Program-made: the position numbers and the translations under genes | Source of the DNA: Scleroderma bovista | Lineage: Eukaryota; Basidiomycota; Agaricomycetes; Boletales; Sclerodermataceae | Direction: 5' to 3' | Length of the DNA: 64,000 nt | NCBI GenBank assembly: GCA_037178675.1 | Contig: JAYMGJ010000593.1 | Coordinates: 1-64,000 of the forward strand | The notes under the pieces: generated by a model | What the model was told of the DNA's origin: nothing | Seen by the model: the letters and a program-made list of their open reading frames with translations, nothing else | Databases searched by the model: none | In this document: in pieces, positions 32,198 to 41,821 of the stretch | How positions within the stretch are numbered: position 1 is the first letter of the stretch | Layout of the letters: the number at the start of each line of letters is the position of its first letter

Positions 32198-35100
32198 CGA
32201 GTCTTCTTTGGACTTAGCTGTACGTATTCTGGACTATAGACTTTCTTGCGCTACTACTCCTGCAGTGCAGGAAATATTTAAATACCGCATTGCTTTGTTA
32301 CGTACAAAAATAGCGAAAACCCACAAAAAAGTGTCTTCGGTAGTTTCTCCTGTTTCTGTTTCTCCTTCTCGCTACTCTGTGTTGTCTGTTGATACTATGG
32401 ACTATGACTCGGACTGTACTGTACCTTCTAAGGGGGTCCCTGCAAAGGGCTCGGCGCCGGAAGTAAAATCGAGCGTGCTTAATTCCCGATCGAATAAAAA
32501 TATTTCTTCTCCTTCTTTGGCATCTAAGGAACCGGAAAGTCCCGCCGGCAACTTGGAAGTTCACATGGACTTACGAAGGTCCTTCACAATGGAACGTGAA
32601 GTGACGGTACCGGTCTGCATCCGCGGACCACTTAACACTATTAAAGTAGACGCTCTGCTAGACAGTGGCGCTACTGGTTGTTTTGTTGACAAGAGCTGGG
32701 CTCTTGATCGACGGCTTCAGTTATCTAAGCTGGTGAAACCCGTCCCTGTGCTTAACGTAGATGGCACTAGGAATCAGGAGGGTGACATCACGCATTATGT
32801 ATTGTTAACAGTCGGTATTGGGAAACATGCTGAAAAGCTGTGGTGTGCCGTCACGTGCCTTGGAAAAGTGCCGCTTATCCTTGGCCACACCTGGCTTCAG
32901 AAGCACAACCCCGATATAGATTGGGTAACAGGCAAAGTTAATTTAACTAGGTGTCCTCCAGAGTGCAAGTCACTTTTGGAGACACGCTTTGCTAAGTTAT
33001 TACGAGAAAATGAGTCTCAGGAAACTTGGGTACAAGCTTTGAAAGCTCATGAATCAAAGGTCACTATCGATGAGTCGACCCTAGAGGAAGCTCAGAAGCA
33101 GGTCCCTAAAGAGTACTGGGAGTTCTTAGATGTATTTAGTAAAAAGTCGTCAGAGCGCATGCCGCTAAGAAAACCTTGGGATCATGGAATTGATCTGAAA
33201 GAAGACTTCCCGCCCAAAAAGGGAAGACTTATCCCGCTCTCTGTTGATGAACAAAAAGAAGTCGAATCGTTCCTTGATGATCAACTCGCTAAAGGATACA
33301 TTCGGCCTTCTATTAGTCAGCAGACGTCACCGGTCTTCTTTATCCCGAAAAAGGACGGCAAGAAGCGCATGGTACAGGATTACCGTTACGTAAACGACTG
33401 GACGATTAAGAATAACTATCCGCTGCCGCTTATCTCTCAGCTTGTTGACAAGCTTAAGGGTTGTAAACTCTTCACGAAAATGGACCTTCGGTGGGGTTAT
33501 AACAATGTGAGGATTCGCGAAGGCGATGAGTGGAAAGCTGCGTTTGTAACGCACAAAGGGGCTTTCGAGCCATTAGTTATGTATTTCGGTCTCTGTAATT
33601 CACCCGCGACATTCCAGAAGATGATGAATGAAATCTTCCATGATATGTCGGATGTCTGCGTGGTGTATATCGATGACCTTATGATATTTACGGACACGGA
33701 CGACCAGAAAAAGCATGATAGAATCGTGCTGGAAGTTTTGAAACGTTTACGTGATAACGACTTGTTTGTCAAACCTGAGAAGTGTCGCTTCAGAGTCACC
33801 GAAGTCGACTTCCTCGGTATGATCGTGTCACGTGAAGGTATCAAGATGGACCCTGAAAAAGTAAATGCTATTTTGAAATGGCCTGAGCCAACGAACGTAA
33901 AGCAGGTTCGCGCGTTCCTAGGTCTCGGCAATTTCTATAGACGTTTCATTAAAGATTATGCGATCATGGCTAGACCCATGACGGACCTTACGTGTAAAGA
34001 TACGGTATTTAACTTTGGAGAAAAGGAACGCGCTGCGTTTGAAGCTTTGAAAGCCGCCTTTACTCGTGCTCCGGTACTTCAGTACCCTGACCAGGACCGC
34101 GAATTCCGCCTCGAAACCGATGCGTCTGAGTTCGCCGTCGGGGGAGTGATATCCGTGAAGTGCGAAGACGGCGAATTCAGACCCGTCGCGTACATGTCAC
34201 ATTCCATGACACCTCCAGAACGAAATTATCCTATTCACGATAAAGAGATGCTGGCCATCATAAAAGCAACTGAGGCCTGGCGCCATTATCTCGAGGCCAC
34301 TCCTTATGCCTTTGAGATCTACACGGACCATCATAATTTAACGTACTTCACCAAGTCGCAGAATTTGTCTAAGCGCCAAGCGCGCTGGCAGATGTGGATG
34401 ACGCGGTTTAACTATTCACTTATCTATAAAAAGGGAACCCAGATGCACGTTGCAGATCCGCTTAGCAGGCGATCGGACCATTACGTATCTAGTTCCGATG
34501 ACAACAAGGACCAGGTCCTGTTGAACCCGGTATCTATTAAACTGATCGACGTCACTGGTCAGTCTTACGAAGAGCAACAGTCGCTTATTACGAACTTTCA
34601 CGATACTCCTGTTGCTGGTCATAAAGGAGTAAAAGCTACGTATAACGCGCTCAGGAAGCATTATTCTTGGAAAGGGATGAAAGAGCAGATTCAAACCTAC
34701 GTAAAGCACTGTCAAAAGTGCCAACAGTCCAAGGTGTCGAATCAAAAGACTTCTGGAAGTCTTATTCCTCTCCCTACCCCTAGCGGCCCGTGGCTTGATG
34801 TCACTATGGACTTTACCGAGATGCCGGAATCCCTCGGTTACAATTATATATTAGTCGTGGTTGATCGGTTCTCCAAGGAGGTCGTGTTTGTGCCTTGCAC
34901 TAAAGAGGAAACCGCCTTGTCAACCGCTGAGTTATTTAGAGATCATGTCTGGTGTCAGCATGGACTCCCGTCTTCCGTCGTGTCAGACCGCGGATCGGTC
35001 TTTGCAAGCAACTTCCTGGGGGAGTTGTATAGACTCTTAGGCGTTAAAAGGAAAATGTCCACGGCATTTCACCCTCAAACCGATGGTCAAACGGAGCGGT

Positions 35101-35939
35101 TGAACCGCGAAATTAATCAGTATCTCCGAACCTACGTCAATGATCGTCAGAGCGAGTGGGCCAAATGGATCAAGATTGCCCAGTTCGTTTGGAACAACAC
35201 GGTTTCGGAGGTAACCACTGATTCACCGTTTGGAATTACCCGGAGTTATTCCCCTCGTATGGGTGTTGAGCCGGTCGACACAGTAGCCCCAGCGGCTAAA
35301 GACTTTGCCGCCATATTTAATAAAGTCGTTGAGTCTTCTGAGAAGGCAAAACGTAATATGAAGCTTCAGGCGGATAAGCATAGAAATCCCGCCCCGGACT
35401 ATGTTGTAGGCCAACAAGTTTGGCTTTCTACGGACAACCTTCGTATGCTAAATCGTGCTTCTAAGAAGCTTACGGAGAAGTGGATTGGTCCCTATGAGGT
35501 CACTCGTGTAACCCCGAATGCGGTCGAGCTTAAGCTCCCGAAAACTCTTCGGATTCACCCGGTTGTGAATGTTTCTCGAGTTAAACCTTATTTAGGTCCT
35601 CTTCCCGGTCAGCCCGTGTCTCGGCCCGGTCCGATACATGTCTCTGAAGAACGCGATGAGGAGTACGAAGTGGACTATATAGTAGCCTCTCGTATTTATA
35701 AAAGACAGCTCCAGTATTTGGTACACTGGAAAGGGTACGAAGAACATGAGAGAACATGGGAACCCTCGTCAAATTTGAAGAATTCTCCTCTGGTAGTCGA
35801 GCGCTTTTACCGAGAAAACCCCTCTGCTCCTCGGAAGCTTCGTATGACCCGAACGGACTTTGACTCGTTATTTAGTCGTATCCCCGAAAACCTCACGGTT
35901 TGCGACGCTCAGTTCTGCAGTCTGGAATCCTGCACCTGA
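32160..35939 (+). CDS. pol: Gypsy Pol polyprotein (protease, RT, RNase H, integrase, chromodomain)
   Basis: About 1259 aa from the frameshift site; no obvious own start. Domains in order: aspartic protease (ALLDSGATGCFVD), reverse transcriptase (VQDYRYVNDWTIKNNYPLP, KMDLRWGYNNVRI, catalytic YIDD), RNase H (FRLETDASEFAVGGV, IYTDHHNLTYF), integrase HHCC zinc finger (H..H...HCQKCQQSK), DDE core (MDFTEMPES, VVSDRGSVFAS, QTDGQTERLNREINQYL), GPYEVTRV module, and a C-terminal chromodomain (EYEVDYIVASRIYKRQLQYLVHWKGYEEHERTWEP). The chromodomain places it among chromoviruses, where it directs integration toward particular histone marks. The stop at 35937-35939 abuts the polypurine tract. No disabling mutation seen. 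Confidence 0.95.
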   Translation, partial: RLKSEDKTGILALESSLDLAVRILDYRLSCATTPAVQEIFKYRIALLRTKIAKTHKKVSSVVSPVSVSPSRYSVLSVDTMDYDSDCTVPSKGVPAKGSAPEVKSSVLNSRSNKNISSPSLASKEPESPAGNLEVHMDLRRSFTMEREVTVPVCIRGPLNTIKVDALLDSGATGCFVDKSWALDRRLQLSKLVKPVPVLNVDGTRNQEGDITHYVLLTVGIGKHAEKLWCAVTCLGKVPLILGHTWLQKHNPDIDWVTGKVNLTRCPPECKSLLETRFAKLLRENESQETWVQALKAHESKVTIDESTLEEAQKQVPKEYWEFLDVFSKKSSERMPLRKPWDHGIDLKEDFPPKKGRLIPLSVDEQKEVESFLDDQLAKGYIRPSISQQTSPVFFIPKKDGKKRMVQDYRYVNDWTIKNNYPLPLISQLVDKLKGCKLFTKMDLRWGYNNVRIREGDEWKAAFVTHKGAFEPLVMYFGLCNSPATFQKMMNEIFHDMSDVCVVYIDDLMIFTDTDDQKKHDRIVLEVLKRLRDNDLFVKPEKCRFRVTEVDFLGMIVSREGIKMDPEKVNAILKWPEPTNVKQVRAFLGLGNFYRRFIKDYAIMARPMTDLTCKDTVFNFGEKERAAFEALKAAFTRAPVLQYPDQDREFRLETDASEFAVGGVISVKCEDGEFRPVAYMSHSMTPPERNYPIHDKEMLAIIKATEAWRHYLEATPYAFEIYTDHHNLTYFTKSQNLSKRQARWQMWMTRFNYSLIYKKGTQMHVADPLSRRSDHYVSSSDDNKDQVLLNPVSIKLIDVTGQSYEEQQSLITNFHDTPVAGHKGVKATYNALRKHYSWKGMKEQIQTYVKHCQKCQQSKVSNQKTSGSLIPLPTPSGPWLDVTMDFTEMPESLGYNYILVVVDRFSKEVVFVPCTKEETALSTAELFRDHVWCQHGLPSSVVSDRGSVFASNFLGELYRLLGVKRKMSTAFHPQTDGQTERLNREINQYLRTYVNDRQSEWAKWIKIAQFVWNNTVSEVTTDSPFGITRSYSPRMGVEPVDTVAPAAKDFAAIFNKVVESSEKAKRNMKLQADKHRNPAPDYVVGQQVWLSTDNLRMLNRASKKLTEKWIGPYEVTRVTPNAVELKLPKTLRIHPVVNVSRVKPYLGPLPGQPVSRPGPIHVSEERDEEYEVDYIVASRIYKRQLQYLVHWKGYEEHERTWEPSSNLKNSPLVVERFYRENPSAPRKLRMTRTDFDSLFSRIPENLTVCDAQFCSLESCT

Positions 35940-35950
35940 GGGGGGAGTAG

Positions 35951-36321
35951 TGTTACGGTCCAACTTTTTATCTTATCTAATCTGCGATTAGATAGCGTTT
36001 ATCTTATCTTAGTGTACAGCCTCTATCTTATCTACCTAGTCTAGACCTGTACCTCGTGCTGTACACGCTGCCACCCTTGACATCATTACGCATAGCCTTA
36101 GCTCCACAGTGATGTCATTACATAGCCTTCCACCTGCACGTAGCCTCATGGATAGCCTCGCGTAGCCCTCGTGTATAGTAGTATATATACCGTGCAATCC
36201 AGCACCCAGAGGCTCCCCATTCGAGCTCATCTTGGGTTATTGCTCTAGATCCTCGCGTCCTATTTCCTCTCAGAGTCTCGCGTGTAGTTGGGTCTTAGGT
36301 GTTCTGCCTAGGGTCATCTCA
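35951..36321 (+). repeat. 3' LTR of Gypsy element
   Basis: Copy of 29986-30356; the only difference noticed is C for T in CGGTCCAAC. It is followed by the duplicated target ACTTG. Confidence 0.93.
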
Positions 36322-37802
36322 ACTTGTGATCCATCCGCCTCTGCTCTGCAGCAACTGTTGAAGAGGATGTGATGACAGTCCCAAGATAAGCGAGTGAGCC
36401 TTGCATGCCAACTAGAGCAGATGAGGTTGAAGGCTCTTTATTCTTCTTTGACCGCTTCGAAGAAACCACGGATGAGTCACTCATAGGAGGGAGTGCATGG
36501 AGTGCAGCTTGTGCTGACAGTATTTGTGGTTGATCCTCGAAGGTTTCAGAAACATCCTCCACACGCGAGCGCTTCCTACTTGATGGAGCAGAACTCGAAG
36601 TTGATGGTACAAAGGAAATAGGTGGTGTGGCTGAGTATGACATGGCGAATGGGGACAGTCCAGGGGAAACTGGCGCATAGGTTGGGAAATTGGCACGGTT
36701 GAACGCTGTTGGCACTTTTTTGTTGATTATTTCACCGCTCCTGTTGTCTCCTGTGCTGCTGGTACCCCCTGCTATTGGAGGATCTACAAACCAGAATGGA
36801 GCGGTGTCGGAGGGAGCTGGGGTAACAATGGGATTGCTGAAGTACGACAATGAGTATTGATAGGTAAGTTCAAGCCAAGAGTACCGTTACCTGTTGTCAC
36901 TTGTTGCAGTGGAGTTAGGTATGGAGGAGTCGGGGGGCACCGGTACAGAGTGACTGTCACTCATTGCAGCGTAGTGGCTGGCAGGTGAGGGGGGGGCTTG
37001 CACAGCATGCCCTATGGTAGCAGGATTGTATGCCCGGTGGCCGGCAGGTGGGGGGGGGGGGGGGGGGGGGGGTTGCACAATTTCGACATTCCCTGCAGTG
37101 GTAGTGGCGGCAGGATTGTAAGTGCGGCTGCCTCTTGCAAAGTCATTTGGCAACAAAGTCTCCATGGCCGCATAGAAGGGCCATCCGCTATTTTTAAATC
37201 CCTGCATCCCTGTGCCTCTTGCCTATTGTCAAAAGCAGATGGTTAGCTCATGTAAGACATAAAGGGATGCACGTACCTTCAGCCAATCACTCCATACCTT
37301 TTCAGCACCAGTACCGATGATATTTGCCCCGCGTTCATTATCCCAGTGTACTCCTGACAGCTGGCGCCAATCATTGATGAGCTTGTAGGTAGTTTTGAGC
37401 TAGTTTTGAGATATGATCAGTTGAACTTGACTGCGACGAATCATATTGATTACATACTGTACCATACTTGCCTTTGCACGATTTGGCACTCTTGATGGTA
37501 CTTGGGGGTGGCTGGGTGACTCGTGCCAAATGGGCAGCAGCAGCAGTCCAGGTGGCTTGCCTAAACGACCCATCTCCCATCCTGCCCGATTGCCTCTGGC
37601 TGATAAGGAAAGCCAGGAGATCATGTTCTTCTGGACGCGACCATTGAGCATTAGGGGGTCGGTAAACTTGTGACATCTCTTGAGTTACTAATTCCAAGCA
37701 GGATTGACCAATGAGATTGGCGAGAGCAGCGATAATCAGAAGGAGAGTCTCTAATGGGTCAGTAGACATGACTGTCGGAGACGAAGAGTATACGAACTCC
37801 AC
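36314..37802 (-). CDS. Harbinger Myb/SANT-like DNA-binding protein, tail replaced by Gypsy LTR
   Basis: Four exons, complement(join(36314..36836,36891..37222,37277..37399,37458..37802)), give 440 aa. Residues about 45-150 form a Myb/SANT-like domain: WSRPEEHDLLAFLISQR, ATWTAAAAHL, CKGKYGTLKTTYKLINDWRQLSGVHWDNERG, EKVWSDWLK, then GFKNSGWPFYAAMETLLP. In autonomous Harbinger elements this protein binds the transposon ends and brings transposase into the nucleus. A proline run comes from a 23-G homopolymer (37050-37072), and a basic nuclear-type motif (SSRKRSR) follows. The Gypsy insertion removes only the last roughly ten codons (SVSLKPRAPP, still readable at 29945-29985) and substitutes LR-stop. 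The start could instead be a downstream Met. Confidence 0.82.
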
Positions 37803-37831
37803 TGCACAGCTTGTTAAGTTAACAAATAATT

Positions 37832-37883
37832 CAAAATATTACCAGCAGGAAGCGACAGTAAGCGAAGACTACCGTACGGGCTC
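37832..37883. repeat. right terminal inverted repeat of Harbinger element
   Basis: 52 bp, complement of 28353-28404 with one mismatch. Confidence 0.92.
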
Positions 37884-38006
37884 TTATTTTAGACGATCTC
37901 TTCTTACAGGTCCTCTGCATGCACCCCCATGCACCTATGGCCGCACACCGCAACTGCCTGCATGTGTGTACATGCGTGTCTCAAATATGTATGTACCTTT
38001 TCTTTC

Positions 38007-38632
38007 TGTCAAGACCGGTTCTTCACTGATCTGATCTCTATGAGGGGTCTGGGGGTCAGAGGTTGGCCTAGCGGTAAGACCGAGATGCTACGTAGCGTAG
38101 TCGCACTTCCCGAGTAATTAGGAAGGCCGACCGAGGGTTGTACAGAGTGTCTGAGGGTAAACGGTCAACGACCGAGTACTTGTACGAGGGCAGAGACCGA
38201 GAGCACGAAGGGAGAACAGATGAGAAGTATCTTATTCGATATTCGAACTGAAACTACAACAGACCGAGTATCTAGGTATTTATACTGAGTAGAACGGATG
38301 AGGTGATGTACGGGAAGTCGGGATTACCGACGAACAACGAGCGCAGCCGCGCTGCACACTGAGTAAGTACGGTAAGTGCGATAACCGGTTTACCGATAGA
38401 CATTGTGTTAGTAATGCAACAGGACGGGAACATATAGTAACCGGAAACGAGAAAGGAAACATATTAGGTAATAGTACAGAGAGACAGAACGGACAACGCG
38501 CTCACCGATCGGTGGCGATACAGGACAGATAGAAAGAAACGGAAAAGGGAGTACATACAATAGACGGACGGCGAACACGTGGACGTGATCGGACAATAGG
38601 GTACAGGGTGATCGGATGTCACGGTCGTGACA
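38007..38632 (+). mobile_element. solo LTR, 626 bp
   Basis: Begins TGTCAAGACCGGTTCT and ends GGTCGTGACA, with terminal TGTCA/TGACA inversion, and is flanked by the 5-bp duplication CTTTC (38002-38006 and 38633-38637). No internal coding sequence. A TATTTATA-like box lies near 38276, and an ACCGAG motif recurs five times between 38080 and 38270. It arose by LTR-LTR recombination of a larger element. Confidence 0.85.
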
Positions 38633-38639
38633 CTTTCTT

Positions 38640-39540
38640 TTCTTTCATCTCGTTTGCCATGACCCACCAGCAGCATCGATGATGCGATCACCACCACGAC
38701 CACCTGGACGACCCACCATCAATGCCGGTTGTACAATGACGGCAACGATGACAGCGTGTCCACGCAATCGCGATGAAGACGATGACGACGAGACACGGAT
38801 GGCCAACGCCACCAAGACATGACACCAACAACGGCGACAGCGGGTCCATGCCAGGATGACGAAGACGACGAGGCGTACAGCACGACCAAGCCACCACAAC
38901 AACAACAACGGCAACAACGGGTCCACGACGAAGACGAAGACGACGAGATGTGGATGGCCAATGCCACCGCAACACGATGACAACGAGTCCACGAAGACAA
39001 CGACAACAATGTGACTGATGAGACACGCATGGCATGTGCCACCGTGACACAACGACAATGACAACGGCGGCCACGGGTTTACGCCAGCACGACGCTGACA
39101 CTGGCCAATGCTACCACGTCACAACGACGAGACACGGATGGCCAATGCCACCATGACATGACAACGACGACAGCGCGTTAACACGTCCGCACCAGCACAA
39201 CGAAGAGGACGGTGATGGCGACAGCGCATCCACATCAGCACGACGAAGATGAAGGTGACGAAACACACCTACGCGACACGGCGATGACGACAACGATGGC
39301 ATTGCGTCCACGCCAGTACCACGAAGACGATGATGACGCGACACGACAACAATGACGCAACACGACAACAACGACAACGACACAACAATGACAACAACGA
39401 CATGGCCAGCGATACGGCAGCATGAGAATAGCGCCAACAACGACAACGACAACGAGTGACGCATGACATGAGGCCGACGAGGGACGCCGATGACAACAGT
39501 GACAACGCACAACACGACAACAACAATGCAGTCACAAATT
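38640..39540. repeat. degenerate minisatellite, (ACGACA/GACGAAG)n with higher-order units
   Basis: About 0.9 kb built from CA/GA-rich triplets and hexamers. A longer unit containing gacgaga.acggatggcca.tgccacc recurs near 38788, 38941, 39015 and 39125. The minus strand is open in all three frames for over 100 codons because stop codons are absent from the repeat; this is compositional and not taken as coding. Confidence 0.75.
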
Positions 39541-41744
39541 TTTTATTTCTAATATAGTAAATTACAACACAACCCATGAATATACCTGTCGCAGGTACAT
39601 ACCCGCATACCCGTTGATGACACCCATGGTGATATACACCCGTTGTGAGTCAAAGTGTGGATTTGGGTCAGAACAACAACCCAAACACAACACCAACAAA
39701 GGACTACGAAATTGTGCGAGTGGTGGTTTACCTCCGCGGTGTCCAGAGAGGATGTGCTGAGGAGGAGGGAAGGGGATCTACACCAACAGGGTGATGCAGA
39801 CGGTGATGCAGGATACTCCTGGGGTACAGGAGCAATAGAAGACAAAGGGGATAGGTGTCTGGACTCTTCCTAAAGCCTAGGAAGTGTCAAAGCGGGGATT
39901 GAGTTGACTGGGACTGAAGTAGCGATACTACACCTAGAGATTGGTGCAGCAAGGGGACAAGGGGGCTCCTGACGTCCAGAAGCAATAGGGGATGAAGGAT
40001 TGACAGGCTAGACTCCGCTTGAGCCTAGAGAAAGACTTGGACTTGAATAGATTGGATAAAACTTGAATATCAGAGCCTTTAGACCTTCACTGAAGCCTAC
40101 AAGACTCAAAGAGCTGAGGGGATACTGACTGAGAGGGACTGAGAGAGGGATAATTTCGTGCGATTGGGTCCTCTTTCACTGGGCTGAGCCCAGGGGTTTA
40201 AATACATGGGGGGGCACAGCATTAAAGTACAAAAAGAGAAGGGAGTAAGCAGAATTTGTCAAGGATTGGTAAGGGATTGGTAAGAGCTTTGTAAGGGGTT
40301 TGTAAGCGATCAGTAAGCAAGGGATAAGCAGGAATGAGTAAGCATAGGAAGCATGAATAAGCTGCTGAGTAAAGGAATGAGTAAGCTGCATGACAAGATT
40401 GATTGGTAAGGGAGTGAGTCATCAGCTGAGTAATATACCAAAAATGCGAAAGGGATAGAGTAATACTGATGACAAGAGAGCATCAGTAAGCAAGGGATGA
40501 GTCACTGCACAGCAGAAGGAGTCATTGATGCACAGCCTAAGAAGTTTGATGGGGGGCTGTGTACCATCAAGAATTTGATGGGACAACAATGGGGAAGATC
40601 TGGGATTAATAGGGGGATTGATCCGAGACAAAACAGCCACAAGAAGGGTACCAGGGGTCCAGAGGTCTTTTTGGGGGGTCAGCATACACTAAAGTATAGT
40701 GCATGTGTTCTAGCGCCGCTGAAGCACAACCATGGGCTCCCTTGACGAGCTCTCTTCTGGGAAAGAACGAGAGAGGGTTCTTCTTCCTAATAGCACTATA
40801 AAGTGGGGGGGAATAACTGTCATGGTGCTGGGGGACGTCGTCTGAAAGTAGGGAAGCGGATAGAGTATTGAATTCGGCGCATCCAGGGAAGTGAGATGAA
40901 CGACAGAGGAAGATGGACATGGCAAGTATCTGGGAGGAAGGGACCATAGGCTGAGGGCTCAGGGGACACAGAGACGACCAGAGAAGACTTCTCAAGCTTG
41001 ACAATAGACCTAAGATGACCAAAGTACATCCTTGACGCAGGACTGACGAGGAGAACGCGCTGACCGAGAACGAGAGGGACTGAGGGAGCAGGCTGGGAAG
41101 ATATGTGCCAGGCAGTGCACGGGAACTCTGGGAGAGGCTGTCCTAAGAGCAGGACATAGTGGAGATCTGCAGCAATAGCGGAGAAATGATCCAGAGAAAA
41201 TACGGACTCCATAGTGAGCGATGAAGTGAACGTCTGGATTGCGGGGGGAATATCTCCGTGGGAAATGAACGGATTTGCGTCGGAACTTGACAGGCAGATA
41301 GACCACGCTCTAGGCTTTCTGACGGTATAGTCACGTGCCTGATAGCTTCAGAAACGATGGAGCTATTCAAAATATCGGAATGCCGGCACTGGGCGCCTAA
41401 AAATGACATTTGGGCGCTAAAAATCATTTCTTCTCTTTCTCCTTCGTTTCTCCATCAATTCTTCGGCTTCTTTGATCGTTCTGGTATGGGAGTTGGACTG
41501 CAGACGTGTGCATTCCTTTCTCATACCACAATTGACGTTATTCCTTCAGTTTCTTCTGCTTCTTGGCGGTTCTCGTGCGATAGATGACTGTCTGCATTGG
41601 CATTCATCTCTCGCATCAGGATAGTTGTCTTGTGTGATAGATGGCTACGATGAGGGTCCGTCGTGCTTATCCTTCGCATAAGGATCATTCGATATAGGCG
41701 TTATCTTCCATGTTCACTGTACCAAACCTGTTTGGTGCGTGACA
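39541..41744. other. right arm of hAT-like element, unrecognised
   Basis: About 2.2 kb. 40230-40500 has an irregular repeat around GGTAAG/GTAAGC motifs. The minus strand at 40606-41306 is open over several overlapping frames (130-139 codons) with apparent frame changes, suggesting a decayed coding region that I cannot name. ACCCGCATACCCG-type sequence at 39600-39650 resembles the subterminal repeats of the outer element. Confidence 0.35.
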
Positions 41745-41821
41745 CCGTACACCCAGGTAAGTGCAGGTACGGGTGCGGGTCAGCCTCCCGACACCCACAG
41801 GTTGACCCATGCAGTTCCCTA

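Larger units (their letters stand above)
29986..36321 (+). mobile_element. full-length chromodomain Ty3/Gypsy retrotransposon
   Basis: Direct LTRs of 371 bp at 29986-30356 and 35951-36321 differ at one position that I noticed. A 5-bp target duplication ACTTG flanks it (29981-29985, 36322-36326). Gag and Pol frames are intact. A purine-rich PPT (GAGGGGGGAG) sits just before the 3' LTR. The 5' leader is long (30357-31167). Near-identical LTRs mean a young insertion, and it sits inside the Harbinger Myb-like gene. Confidence 0.95.
28353..37883. mobile_element. two-gene PIF/Harbinger DNA transposon, carrying a Gypsy insertion
   Basis: Terminal inverted repeats of 52 bp with one mismatch lie at 28353-28404 and 37832-37883 (GAGCCCGTACGGTAGTCTTC...). 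The flanks carry TTA on both sides, the usual PIF/Harbinger target duplication, within a longer identical octamer TTATTTTA (28345-28352, 37884-37891). Inside are the two genes that define autonomous Harbinger elements: a DDE transposase (plus) and a Myb/SANT-like protein (minus). Without the Gypsy insertion it would be about 3.2 kb. Confidence 0.9.
28120..41821. mobile_element. hAT-like DNA transposon with nested insertions
   Basis: The termini TAGTGAAATGCACGGGT (28120) and, read inward on the minus strand, TAGGGAACTGCATGGGT (41821) agree at 14 of 17 positions. The element is flanked by an 8-bp direct repeat AAGGCAAC (28112-28119 and 41822-41829), the duplication length of hAT elements. Subterminal GGGTACGGGTGCGGGT-type repeats lie at 28130-28225 and 41745-41800. 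Joining the flanks restores the last exon of a cassette membrane-protein gene. No hAT transposase was recognised, so it is probably non-autonomous. It contains a Harbinger element, which contains a Gypsy element, and separately a solo LTR and a minisatellite. Confidence 0.7.

Noticed and set aside
38060..38110. tRNA-like A box (TTGGCCTAGCGGTAAG) suggesting a tRNA or SINE
   Set aside because: No matching B box or cloverleaf could be drawn and it lies inside a well-bounded solo LTR.
38645..39515. Minus-strand frames of 100-139 codons as secreted Cys-rich proteins
   Set aside because: Open in all three frames because the minisatellite lacks stops; not evidence of coding.
40606..41306. Overlapping minus-strand frames of 98-139 codons as a possible gene
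   Set aside because: Apparent frame changes and no recognisable family; kept only as an unnamed decayed region.
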